NCBI GenBank assembly: GCA_000155695.1
Contig: DS990592.1
Span: forward strand, 5,450,227 to 5,514,226
Direction: 5' to 3'
Source of the DNA: Verrucomicrobiia bacterium DG1235
GTDB taxonomy: Bacteria; Verrucomicrobiota; Verrucomicrobiia; Opitutales; Opitutaceae
DNA: 64,000 bases
Shown here: piece after piece, positions 27,008 to 34,686 of the stretch
Position numbering within the stretch: position 1 is the first letter of the stretch
How the letters are laid out: every line of letters starts with the position of its first letter
The notes under the pieces: generated by a model
Seen by the model: only the letters and a program-made list of their open reading frames with translations
Databases searched by the model: none
What the model was told of the DNA's origin: nothing
Translations under genes and position numbers: made by a program

Positions 27008-27038
27008 GGTTGGTTGGTTGGTTGGTTGGTTGGTTGGT
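27008..27038. repeat. GGTT tetranucleotide microsatellite
   Basis: Seven tandem GGTT units (27008-27035) plus GGT, flanked by G-runs. It lies 66 bp upstream of the mtaB start. The plus strand has many GG pairs and could form a two-tetrad G-quadruplex; copy number may vary by slippage. Confidence 0.95.
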
Positions 27039-27103
27039 GTGGGGGAAATCGCGATTTTGCATGACATCTGGGCGGGAGGGCTTTTGTTTGCGGGTTTTCT
27101 AGA

Positions 27104-28438
27104 ATGGATAGCGCGAAGAGGAAAAGGGCGTCGCTGCATACTTTGGGATGCAGGTTGAACCAGTCGGAGACTTTGCTGATCGAGCAGGGGCTGCAGGAGC
27201 GTGGCTACGATATCGTGCCGTTTGGGGAGGCGGCGGATCTGGGTATCATCAATACCTGCACGGTGACGAATCTGGCGGATTCGAAGTGCCGGCAGACGAT
27301 TCGGCAGTTCGTGCGGAAGAATCCGGAGGCATATACGGCGGTGATTGGCTGCTATTCGCAGATGGGGTCGAAGGAAATCGCGGAAATTGGCGGCGTTGAT
27401 TTGATCATCGGCAATCAGGAGAAGATGAGCGTGATCGACTACATCGGCCAGGAGAAGAACGAGAAGCCGGTGATCGTGCGGGAGAAGATCTCTCAGGAGG
27501 ATTTCACGATTCATAATTTCGGGGATATCCCGTTCAACCAGCGGGCGAATCTGAAGATTCAGGATGGGTGCAGTTTCGTGTGCAGCTTTTGCATCATTCC
27601 GTTCGCGCGCGGGGCGGCTCGGGCGCGGGAGATGGGAAATCTCTTGGAGGAGGCGCGGCAGAAGGCGGAGCAGGGAATTCGCGAGATCGTGATCACGGGC
27701 GTGAATATCGGGACTTATGACACGAAGGGCGGGGGCTTGCTGAAGGTGTTGGAGGGCTTGAACGCGGTTGAGGGAATTGATCGGATTCGGATCAGCAGCA
27801 TTGAGCCGACGACGATTCCGACGGAGTTGTTCGGGTTGATGAACGATCCTCAGCATGCCTTGCTGCCGTTTTTTCACATTCCGCTGCAGAGCGGGTGCGA
27901 CAAGGTGCTGAAGGAGATGCGGCGGCGGTATTCAGTTGGCGAATACTTGGAGTTTTTGCATTTGGCGCACGATAACGTGCCTGGTTTGTATGTTGGCTCG
28001 GACATCATGGTCGGATTTCCCGGGGAGACGGAGGAGGACTTTCAGGAGACGTGCCGCGTGTTTTTGGATAACCCTTTCGATTTTTGCCATGTGTTCAGCT
28101 ACTCGGAGCGGAAGGGCACGGTGGCGGCGCGTCGGGAGGATCAGGTGGAGATTCCCGAGCGGGCGAGGCGGAGCGCGTATCTGCGTCGGCTGTCGGCGAA
28201 GAAACGGTACGATTTTTACGAGAGCTATCTCGGCAAGGAGATGCGGGTGCTTTTCGAGAATCCGAAGCCCGAGAGCTGGCCTAGCTACACAGATAATTAT
28301 ATCCGGGTAGTGGTGCCGCGTTTGGGGGAGCTGGCGGCGGAGCAGGGAATGGATTTAGCGAACCGTTGCGGGCGGGTGAGGCTAAAAAAACTCGCCGGCG
28401 ACGTGGTCGAGGGCGAGTTGCTGGAGATGTTGGACTGA
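27104..28438 (+). CDS. mtaB: tRNA t6A37 methylthiotransferase
   Basis: A 444-residue radical-SAM methylthiotransferase converting t6A37 to ms2t6A37. The N-terminal UPF0004 domain has the cluster cysteines in TLGCRLNQ, NTCTVTN and VIGCYSQ. The radical-SAM cluster motif is CSFVCSFC, and GVNIGTYD and PLQSGCDKVLKEM follow. A TRAM domain closes the protein. The TLGCRLNQSE start and the lack of a MiaB-type pattern favour MtaB over MiaB or RimO. Upstream DNA carries a palindrome and a GGTT repeat. Confidence 0.92.
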   Translation: MDSAKRKRASLHTLGCRLNQSETLLIEQGLQERGYDIVPFGEAADLGIINTCTVTNLADSKCRQTIRQFVRKNPEAYTAVIGCYSQMGSKEIAEIGGVDLIIGNQEKMSVIDYIGQEKNEKPVIVREKISQEDFTIHNFGDIPFNQRANLKIQDGCSFVCSFCIIPFARGAARAREMGNLLEEARQKAEQGIREIVITGVNIGTYDTKGGGLLKVLEGLNAVEGIDRIRISSIEPTTIPTELFGLMNDPQHALLPFFHIPLQSGCDKVLKEMRRRYSVGEYLEFLHLAHDNVPGLYVGSDIMVGFPGETEEDFQETCRVFLDNPFDFCHVFSYSERKGTVAARREDQVEIPERARRSAYLRRLSAKKRYDFYESYLGKEMRVLFENPKPESWPSYTDNYIRVVVPRLGELAAEQGMDLANRCGRVRLKKLAGDVVEGELLEMLD

Positions 28439-28480
28439 GTTGGGTCGAGAGCGCCTGCCGAGGACGTCGGGTGCCACCTT

Positions 28481-28858
28481 TTAGCGTTTGTTGGGGAGAA
28501 TTTCGACTTCGTAGCCGTCGGGGTCTGTGATGAAGGCCATGTTGAAGTTTTCCTTTTCCTTCCAGTTGCCGGGCCAGACTTCGACTCCGGCGTCTTCGAG
28601 CTTTTGGCAGTAGGCGTTGATATCGTCGACGCCGATGCAGGTGTGCATGAGGTCTTCTGGGAACTCGACTTTGAAGTCGGGCGAGTAGGTGAGCTCGAGC
28701 ATGTGTTCGTTGCCCGGGAGCTCGAGGTGGACGATCTTGTTGCCTTGCGGGCTGGTGTTGGGGCCTTTGAAGACTTTGAAGCCACAGTGCTGGGTGTAGA
28801 AGTCGATGGACTTTTCGAGATCGGCTACGCGGACGCGGGTATGGAGAAATTTGATCAT
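28481..28858 (-). CDS. gloA: Glyoxalase I / lactoylglutathione lyase
   Basis: A 125-residue vicinal-oxygen-chelate enzyme that isomerises the hemithioacetal of methylglyoxal. All four metal ligands of glyoxalase I are visible: His in KFLHTRV, Glu in HMLELTYS, His in DLMHTCIGV and Glu in GYEVEILP. The ATG at 28858 gives the usual family N-terminus; an in-frame start 36 bp upstream would add a non-conserved leader. It stands alone, convergent with mtaB. Confidence 0.9.
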   Translation of the reverse strand: MIKFLHTRVRVADLEKSIDFYTQHCGFKVFKGPNTSPQGNKIVHLELPGNEHMLELTYSPDFKVEFPEDLMHTCIGVDDINAYCQKLEDAGVEVWPGNWKEKENFNMAFITDPDGYEVEILPNKR

Positions 28859-28938
28859 GGCATCTGTTAAAAGGCCGGTAGGCTTTGGCGACAAGCTTGG
28901 AAGAGGCTAGTCTTTTGTTTGCGCGAAGCCGAGGCGCT

Positions 28939-29430
28939 CTAGCTGGCGAATTCGGTGAACTCCGGAAAGAGCGTGTGCTGTCGGGAGCCGGTGTCTGAAT
29001 CGGAGGATTCTAGGAGGTTGGCGTGGTCGGCCTCGAGATGGATTCTAGAGCTTTTAGTCGGCACGAGCTTGTAAGCGTCTAGGTTTTTACGCTCTTCGAG
29101 AAAATAGGCTACGACGTCGAAAGCGTGGCGAGTCGCGGCGGTGATGATGACGCGGTCCATGGGTTCGCGGCCGATAGGGAATGGGAATTCTGTCTGGGAG
29201 CGGTGGAGCTCGCGGCGGATGAGTATGTAGGCGACGGCTTCGATTTCAAAGAGCCAGTCTTTGACGCGAGCTTTTAGATTTGGGAGCTCGATGTCGAAGG
29301 AATGCGCTAAAAATTTGTCCTGTATCGAGTAAGCAATTACGATGATTTCGTCTTCGGAGTCGGGCACGAAATCGCTCGATCTGCATTCGCAAAAGCGTCT
29401 GCCGGTTTGGATGAGTTGGCCAAGGATCAT
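28939..29430 (-). CDS. Hypothetical protein
   Basis: A 163-residue soluble protein with no signal peptide or membrane segment. It contains CECRSSDFVPDSEDEIIVIAY near the start and a middle helical stretch (VKDWLFEIEAVAYILIRRE). The C-terminus is Ser/Asp-rich. I do not recognise a family. It lies 122 bp before the multihaem cytochrome stop and is not obviously part of that operon. Codon-phase openness and a clean ATG support it as a gene. Confidence 0.6.
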   Translation of the reverse strand: MILGQLIQTGRRFCECRSSDFVPDSEDEIIVIAYSIQDKFLAHSFDIELPNLKARVKDWLFEIEAVAYILIRRELHRSQTEFPFPIGREPMDRVIITAATRHAFDVVAYFLEERKNLDAYKLVPTKSSRIHLEADHANLLESSDSDTGSRQHTLFPEFTEFAS

Positions 29431-29552
29431 CGGCGTTGAATCTATTCAAAAAAGCATATAGCGAAAGGCTTATCGTCATTTCTTCGGTTAAAAAATGGTG
29501 CCTTCACAAGCCCTGTCGATTGGGGTACGGGTAGGCTCTTAGAGGCAAGTCC

Positions 29553-30902
29553 TCAGTTTGTCCCCTGAGAGCGCCTAGCGGCTACGCGGCTTAGTTTTTC
29601 GACTACCATTTCGAGGCTTTCGACGTGTATGGACGAGGGGCCGCTGAAGTTGTTTTCGAGGAGATTTGGGTCTGCGAGGGCGTCGATGGAGAAGCCGACT
29701 CCGTGGCATTGGATGCAGACGGGGCGAATCATTTTCTCGTTGGGGCGGAGGACGTCGTTTTGGTTGTGCAGGACCTTGGTGAGCGTTTCGCCGAATTCGG
29801 TGACTTCCACTCGCGGCAAGTGGCAGGTGGCGCAGCTGACGCCAGTGCCGGCGGGAGCGGTGCCGTTGGATTCCGCCAGCCAGAGCTGGTAGTGTTTCGA
29901 CTCTTTGTAGGAGTTGGTGTGGGAGTCGTCGTGGCAGCTCATGCAGGCGTTTACAGCAGCGAAGCGAGTTTCGAAGCTATGGTCGTCGTGGCAGGAGACG
30001 CAGCTGAGCTCTTTGTGGCCGGCGCCGGCGTGCATGGGCAGCTTGGCGTGAGCGGGAGTCATGGGTGAGAGGCCGAGGTCGAGACGCATGCCGTGTCGGC
30101 TTTGGAGAAAGGTGTCTGTTTCGTAGTCGTGGCAATTCTGGCAGGAAGCTATTCCAGGCTTGGCGACCCAATCGGAGGATTGCTCGCTTTGGTGGCAGTC
30201 CATGCAATTGACTCCGGCTTGGGCGTGGCTGGAGGTGGACCACTCGAAAGCGATGTCTTGCGAGTAGTGGGTGGAGGTGGGGGCGTCGCGTTGGGCGAGG
30301 GAGAGTGGGGACGTTTCGTTTTCGTGGGCCCAGTTTTGGTAGAGGGTACGAGGCGGAACGCTGGGATCGGGTTTGTGGATGGGGTCGTCGAGGTGTTTTT
30401 CGAGGAAGTCTTCGTAGAGGGCGGAGTTGTCGTGGAAGTTGTGGCAGCCGGTAGTCGAGCAGCTGTTGAAGGGAAGGCCTTCGTGGGTGGGACGTTCTTC
30501 GGCGACGTCTTGATGGCAGAAGTAGCAGTAGTCTTCGGGGAGAGTGACTCCCATCTGGGCCGTCTGGTCGGGCTGATGCTCGACGTGGCAGGTAACGCAT
30601 TTGCGAGCGTCCAGGATGGCGACGCGGTCGGCGTTTCTGGGATCGAGAAATTTGGTGACCGGGTGGGAATCGGCGACGCGATCCAGTTCCTCCTGGTGGC
30701 AGCTGGCGCAGGCGTCGTGCTTCACTCCCATATCCTCGGTATGGCAGGCGGAGCATTGTAGCTGAATCTGATGGTGGCCGTGGGAGGCGTCGCCCGGCAT
30801 GAAGGCGTTTTGCTTCTCGCCTTTGATGGATGCGGAAAAGTGAAATGCAAGCCAGAGCGGGGCGAGGGCGGCGAGGATCCACTGGAGCTTTTTGCGATTC
30901 AT
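29553..30902 (-). CDS. Undecahaem c-type cytochrome
   Basis: A 449-residue periplasmic multihaem protein. An N-terminal hydrophobic segment (WILAALAPLWLAFHF) serves as signal or anchor. Eleven haem-binding sites follow: CSACH, CASCH, CVTCH, CYFCH, CSTTGCH (a CX4CH variant), CMDCH, CQNCH, CVSCH, CMSCH, CATCH and CIQCH. Many extra histidines suit bis-His ligation. It starts 1 bp after the stop of the flavoprotein-cytochrome b fusion, so it is likely the periplasmic partner that takes electrons from it. I cannot assign a catalytic type such as NrfA or HAO. Transfer to nitrite, NO or an outer carrier is open. Confidence 0.88.
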   Translation of the reverse strand: MNRKKLQWILAALAPLWLAFHFSASIKGEKQNAFMPGDASHGHHQIQLQCSACHTEDMGVKHDACASCHQEELDRVADSHPVTKFLDPRNADRVAILDARKCVTCHVEHQPDQTAQMGVTLPEDYCYFCHQDVAEERPTHEGLPFNSCSTTGCHNFHDNSALYEDFLEKHLDDPIHKPDPSVPPRTLYQNWAHENETSPLSLAQRDAPTSTHYSQDIAFEWSTSSHAQAGVNCMDCHQSEQSSDWVAKPGIASCQNCHDYETDTFLQSRHGMRLDLGLSPMTPAHAKLPMHAGAGHKELSCVSCHDDHSFETRFAAVNACMSCHDDSHTNSYKESKHYQLWLAESNGTAPAGTGVSCATCHLPRVEVTEFGETLTKVLHNQNDVLRPNEKMIRPVCIQCHGVGFSIDALADPNLLENNFSGPSSIHVESLEMVVEKLSRVAARRSQGTN

Positions 30903-30903
30903 G

Positions 30904-32901
30904 CTAGTAGGCGTAGGCTTTGTAGATGTGGAATCCTAGGAGGACGGGGTAGGGCCAGAAGAAGAGGATATGGGTCTTTGTAACGAAAGAACGAATACGT
31001 CTTGACCAAGGGCCGCTGAAGCGGTCTTCCATGGCGACGCTGAGGGCGGCGAAGGCACCGACAAGGTTTAGGCCGACGAAGCAAGTCATCAGCCAGAGGT
31101 TTAGGTTGTTGCCAAAGTCGAGCCCGGTGTGGGCGACGAGCGCAATGAGGCAGAGGACGCCAAGGCTGCTATGGACGGCCCGCCACCAGCCGAAATTGCC
31201 AAAGCGTAGGAAGCGGATGCGTTTGCGGGCGGACAGGAGAAGAGCCAGCAAGGAGAGGCCTGCCATGGTGTAACCCGAGATTTGCTTGTAGAGGGATTCG
31301 TGCCAGAGGCGGGAGATCTGGTAGTAGGCGGTCTGAACGCTTTCGGGCTCAGGAAAGGCGGAGAGAGCTAGGAAAGCGATGCAGGTAGCGAGAGCGGCGA
31401 GCCCTGCGATCCAAAGCGGCTTGCGGCCTTTGGGCTTGTAGGCGGCTTCATCGCCTGTTTCTCCACAGAGTTGAGCGAGAAGCGGACGACAGGATCCGCA
31501 GACTTCGCCCGCTCCGGTAGCGGCTGAGAGGTCGGCGGCAGTTTTGCATCCAGAGGAAATGCATGCGGAAAGGGTGCCTTTGCTTGTTTGGGTGCAGTTG
31601 CAGATGATAGCGTTGGCGGGCCAGTCCGCGAGAGCGTCTGCGGCAGGGATTTCGCCGCTTCGCTCGAATGCGGCTTGCTCGGAGGGAGTCATGAACCGCT
31701 CTTCCCTGATAGAAAGCTGGAGCTGGTGGGTTTGGTCCCAGTCGCCAACTACGGTGCCGCCTGCGAAGCAGTCCCGTTTGAGAATCAGCGAACGGTAGCT
31801 TGTCGGAGTGCGGTGCACGAGGGTGCGTCCTTCGCCGAGATAATCGCCGAAGGCGCTCACCTCGATGCCCATGAGCTTGAGGCGGCAGGAGAGATCGGAG
31901 CCTTGAAAAGTCTTTGAGCCGCCGCAGAGCTGATCGACGAGAGCTTCTGCCATTTGGTATCCTGGAGCGACGAAGCCGTAGATTTGACCTCGGTGCAGGG
32001 CACATTCGCCTATGGCGTAGATTGAAGGATCTGAGGTTTGCAGCTGGTCGTTTATGATGATGCCACCTCGAGCTCCGACCTGTAGCTCGGACTTTCGGGC
32101 GAGCTCGTCGGCGGGTCGGACTCCAGTGGCAATGATGAGGATATCGGTATGTTGTGATGACTCGTCGCTGAAAGAGACTAGGAGGCCACTATCGGTCGTT
32201 TCGATCTTCTGGGCTCCTTTTCCGACGAGTGGATTGACGCCAAGCTCCCGTATTTGCTGTTCAAGTACAAGGGAGGCGTCTTGATTAAGCTGGCGAGGCA
32301 TGAGTCCGTTTGCGAATTCGACCACGGTCGCGTGAAGCCCGAGTTCCCGCATGGCATTGGCCGCCTCGAGCCCGAGCAATCCTCCGCCGAGTACTATGGC
32401 AGATTTTTTGCTTTTGCAGTGACTTATAATAGCGTCGGCGTCCTGAAGCGTCCGGTAGACGAAAACTCCTGGAGATTCCTTTCCTTCGATGGGGGGTACG
32501 AAAGGATAAGAGCCGCACGCGAGTATGAGCTCGTCGTAGGAGTGAAGATTCCCTTTGGAATCTAGAACTTGTTTCTTCTCGCGATCGATGGAATCAATGC
32601 GGGCTGAAACATGGAGCGTGTATCCGTTTTTCGAGTACCAATCGGAACTCCCTAGGCTGAGAGTGTGGGAAGACGGGTTTTTGAAATAGTCCGTTAGGTG
32701 AACGCGATCGTAGGCGGGGCTTGACTCCTCTCCGAATACGGTGACGTCGAAGGTCTTGTTGGCTTTTCGCTTGGCGAGTTCGTGGCAAAAACGATGCGAG
32801 ACCATGCCGTTGCCGACGACGATTATCCGGCGTTTCTTAGGTTTTGAAGCGGATGCGATCAAAGTAGGAATGATGGCTACGCGGAGGCGTGGGCGAGCCA
32901 T
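30904..32901 (-). CDS. NirB-like flavoprotein / [2Fe-2S] / cytochrome-b-like membrane fusion
   Basis: A 665-residue fusion. Residues ~25-400 are a pyridine-nucleotide oxidoreductase like the N-terminal part of NirB: FAD site VVGNGMVSHRFC, NAD site VLGGGLLGLEAANAM, and IYAIGECALHRG. Residues ~430-475 are a Bfd-like [2Fe-2S] domain with CNC and CGSC. NirB's sirohaem/[4Fe-4S] domain is absent. Instead, residues ~495-665 hold about five membrane helices with His in WWRAVHSSLG, VAHTGLD, TKTHIL and GFHIYK, suggesting haem-b ligands. Electrons may flow from NAD(P)H to the adjacent multihaem cytochrome. A GTG at 32913 would add four residues; the ATG at 32901 is preferred. Confidence 0.82.
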   Translation of the reverse strand: MARPRLRVAIIPTLIASASKPKKRRIIVVGNGMVSHRFCHELAKRKANKTFDVTVFGEESSPAYDRVHLTDYFKNPSSHTLSLGSSDWYSKNGYTLHVSARIDSIDREKKQVLDSKGNLHSYDELILACGSYPFVPPIEGKESPGVFVYRTLQDADAIISHCKSKKSAIVLGGGLLGLEAANAMRELGLHATVVEFANGLMPRQLNQDASLVLEQQIRELGVNPLVGKGAQKIETTDSGLLVSFSDESSQHTDILIIATGVRPADELARKSELQVGARGGIIINDQLQTSDPSIYAIGECALHRGQIYGFVAPGYQMAEALVDQLCGGSKTFQGSDLSCRLKLMGIEVSAFGDYLGEGRTLVHRTPTSYRSLILKRDCFAGGTVVGDWDQTHQLQLSIREERFMTPSEQAAFERSGEIPAADALADWPANAIICNCTQTSKGTLSACISSGCKTAADLSAATGAGEVCGSCRPLLAQLCGETGDEAAYKPKGRKPLWIAGLAALATCIAFLALSAFPEPESVQTAYYQISRLWHESLYKQISGYTMAGLSLLALLLSARKRIRFLRFGNFGWWRAVHSSLGVLCLIALVAHTGLDFGNNLNLWLMTCFVGLNLVGAFAALSVAMEDRFSGPWSRRIRSFVTKTHILFFWPYPVLLGFHIYKAYAY

Positions 32902-32960
32902 GGGGCTGCCCACGCCAATCTATTAGCGTCTACCTGTATTCTGGTTTGTTGAAAGAAACG

Positions 32961-33377
32961 CTATGCAGCCGTTTCGTTGGCTGCATCCTTCATGGTCGTC
33001 GCTAGGAGAGTGTAAGTGGCGATCCAGGCTTCCTCGGTCTCATCCGTGAAAGCGTCGCCAAGGCCTTGGCCGAGGGTCCAGATGAGGGCGGTGCCGACCG
33101 TCTCGTAGTGCTCGTCTTTGACGCCGTATCCAACGTGGCGTTTGCCCATGGCCTGGACGGCGCCTACGATGCCTTCGAGGTTATTGAGTCCTCGGACGGC
33201 GGTAGTGATCATGGTCATGAGCTTGCGGCCTTGTTCTTTGATATCCGAGGTGAAGAGAGGTCTCAGCGAGGGATCGATTTCGAAGAGTTTCGCGTAGAAT
33301 ATGGAAGCGGCTGTATCGGCGATGGGGATACATTTGTTCCAGGAGGTTTGTACGAGTTCGATTTGTCGTTCTGTCAT
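32961..33377 (-). CDS. Single-domain globin
   Basis: A 138-residue bacterial haemoglobin like VHb or the globin domain of Hmp. The proximal His is in MGKRHVGYGV (about His81), the B10 Tyr is in IFYAKLF (about Tyr28), and a Gln in KEQGRKL fits the E7 position. Tyr-B10/Gln-E7 is the set used for O2/NO chemistry in flavohaemoglobins. No FAD reductase domain is attached, so a separate reductase must re-reduce it. The neighbouring flavoprotein fusion is a candidate, by inference. It lies between the cytochrome c and that fusion in the NsrR-headed run. Confidence 0.9.
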   Translation of the reverse strand: MTERQIELVQTSWNKCIPIADTAASIFYAKLFEIDPSLRPLFTSDIKEQGRKLMTMITTAVRGLNNLEGIVGAVQAMGKRHVGYGVKDEHYETVGTALIWTLGQGLGDAFTDETEEAWIATYTLLATTMKDAANETAA

Positions 33378-33404
33378 GTCGTTAGATTTTGGAGGTTGTT
33401 CAGG

Positions 33405-33821
33405 TTATTGGCTTAGGTGAGTCATGAAGCGGACGGCTTGCTTGACTTGTTCGTCGCTCAGTTCAGCAAATCCGCCTTTGGGCGGCATTTCCGTGTAGTC
33501 CGGACCGATGAATCCGTTGAGGGCGTGGTCGTAGAGCGTGTCTAAGCCTTTGGCTATTCGCGGAGCCCATGCTTCATGGTTTCCTATAATGGGCGCTCCT
33601 GTAAGACCTGTTAGGTGACAGGTCTTACAAGTGGCTCCCCAGGTGGCTTGTCCAGCTATCAGATCGGGGTCCGTGAGAGTTATCGATAGCGGGTCAAGGG
33701 GCTTCTCGGCAGCGGCCGGTTCGCTTTTTGCGCAACCAGCAATTGCGAGGAGGGCGCATAAGGCGACGCTGGCGCTAATGAAGAGCTTGGCGTTTTGCTC
33801 CTCTTCCAGTGAGCGGATCAT
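33405..33821 (-). CDS. Cytochrome c5-like lipoprotein
   Basis: A 138-residue monohaem cytochrome. The signal peptide ends in a lipobox (LLAIAGC), followed by an Ala/Glu/Pro-rich linker. The haem site is CKTCHLTG, and the distal Met is in YTEMPPKGGF, giving His/Met ligation. The C-terminal helix LSDEQVKQAVRFMTHL is typical of c5/class I proteins. It sits 27 bp upstream of the globin and 35 bp downstream of the DUF3365 gene. It is probably a periplasmic electron shuttle in the same redox path. Confidence 0.88.
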   Translation of the reverse strand: MIRSLEEEQNAKLFISASVALCALLAIAGCAKSEPAAAEKPLDPLSITLTDPDLIAGQATWGATCKTCHLTGLTGAPIIGNHEAWAPRIAKGLDTLYDHALNGFIGPDYTEMPPKGGFAELSDEQVKQAVRFMTHLSQ

Positions 33822-33856
33822 GATAGCGGTCGAGGTTGTGTAGAATTCGAAGACCG

Positions 33857-34453
33857 CTAGTCGATTGGAATGCGGATTACGACTCCCCCCATCACGTCTC
33901 CGAGCTTGAAGTCAGTTTTCGGAGAGTCCTTGTGCTCGTTATGGCAGTCGATACAGGCAGCGGCCACGCCCGTGTCCGCGTACACTCCGGTGAAATAATT
34001 GACGCCTCCCAGTTCTTCTTCGGCGTAGTAGTTCTGTCCTGGATTATCAATTACGTATTGAAGGCCGATTTTTTCGGCTTCGGTTTTTGGCGCGTTTTGC
34101 TGATTGATGGGCCAAATGGATTGGAGCGAGTAGCTGAAACCGGCGTCCGGTTCTTTGGCGACCATTTCAGCTCCCATGCGAAACATCTGGGCGGGCAGTG
34201 GAAGGGCCTTGTCGTCCGCCCAATGCTCGGAGGCTTTGATAACTTTGTCCTGCTTGACGAGGCGATTGACGACGTTGCGTGTATATATAGTACGGTCTGA
34301 CTTCATTACAAGGTGTAGTCCGTCCGCCATTTTCTGGGGAGATATCCCGCTCGTAGAGGCTTCGGCGCTTCCGCCGCAACCTGATAGGAATAGTGTCGAA
34401 GAGATTAGGGCACCGCCAAGCAGCGCCGTGTAGAGGATGGCTTTCTTTTTCAT
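33857..34453 (-). CDS. DUF3365 (Tll0287-like) haem-c lipoprotein
   Basis: A 198-residue protein with a signal peptide ending in a lipobox (LFLSGC) and a DUF3365-type domain. A CIDCHNEH haem site lies near the C-terminus, followed by KLGDVMGGVVIRIPI, the usual end of this domain. Such domains occur as sensors or stand-alone haem proteins. It is the first structural gene after the NsrR-like repressor. Its start is preceded by a strong hairpin (34458-34484) only 4 bp upstream, so translation may be controlled by RNA structure. Gas sensing is a possibility, not shown. Confidence 0.85.
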   Translation of the reverse strand: MKKKAILYTALLGGALISSTLFLSGCGGSAEASTSGISPQKMADGLHLVMKSDRTIYTRNVVNRLVKQDKVIKASEHWADDKALPLPAQMFRMGAEMVAKEPDAGFSYSLQSIWPINQQNAPKTEAEKIGLQYVIDNPGQNYYAEEELGGVNYFTGVYADTGVAAACIDCHNEHKDSPKTDFKLGDVMGGVVIRIPID

Positions 34454-34457
34454 TTTT

Positions 34458-34484
34458 CGGATTAGGCAATGGATTGCTAATCCG
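34458..34484 (-). promoter_or_regulatory. Hairpin next to the DUF3365 start codon
   Basis: CGGATTAGGCAAT (34458-34470) pairs with ATTGCTAATCCG (34473-34484) with one bulge and a 2-nt loop. It occupies the normal ribosome-binding region, ending 4 bp from the ATG at 34453. No U-run follows, so it is not a terminator. Confidence 0.6.
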
Positions 34485-34497
34485 GTTTTAGCATCTG

Positions 34498-34517
34498 AAA
34501 TGCCAAAACAGGCATTT
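34498..34517. promoter_or_regulatory. Inverted repeat, candidate NsrR operator
   Basis: AAATGCC (34498-34504) and GGCATTT (34511-34517) are exact inverted repeats separated by 6 bp. The half AACAGGCATTT (34507-34517) matches 9 of 11 positions of the known E. coli NsrR half-site AAGATGCATTT. It lies 45 bp upstream of the DUF3365 start, so NO-responsive control of the redox operon is plausible. Confidence 0.4.
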
Positions 34518-34686
34518 AGAATACAACTTTAAGAAAATATCCCTAAAGGCCTCGTTGTAGGTGATATTTAACTACAATAGTTGTGATCGATTCTCAGTAA
34601 GAGAGAACTATGAATTCCATTAATGTAAATGAGTTCTGGGAATTCTAGAAGCTGCGGAAAATCGTGATTCCGGAAATCGCCGGCGC

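Noticed and set aside
26870..27877. Long upstream extension of the CPBP protease frame
   Set aside because: It lies opposite mtaB, crosses the palindrome and GGTT repeat, and is Arg/Leu-rich without protein-like pattern; the ATG at 26869 fits the family.
30904..32901. Calling the flavoprotein a nitrite reductase large subunit
   Set aside because: The sirohaem/[4Fe-4S] domain that reduces nitrite is absent, so only the electron-input half is NirB-like.
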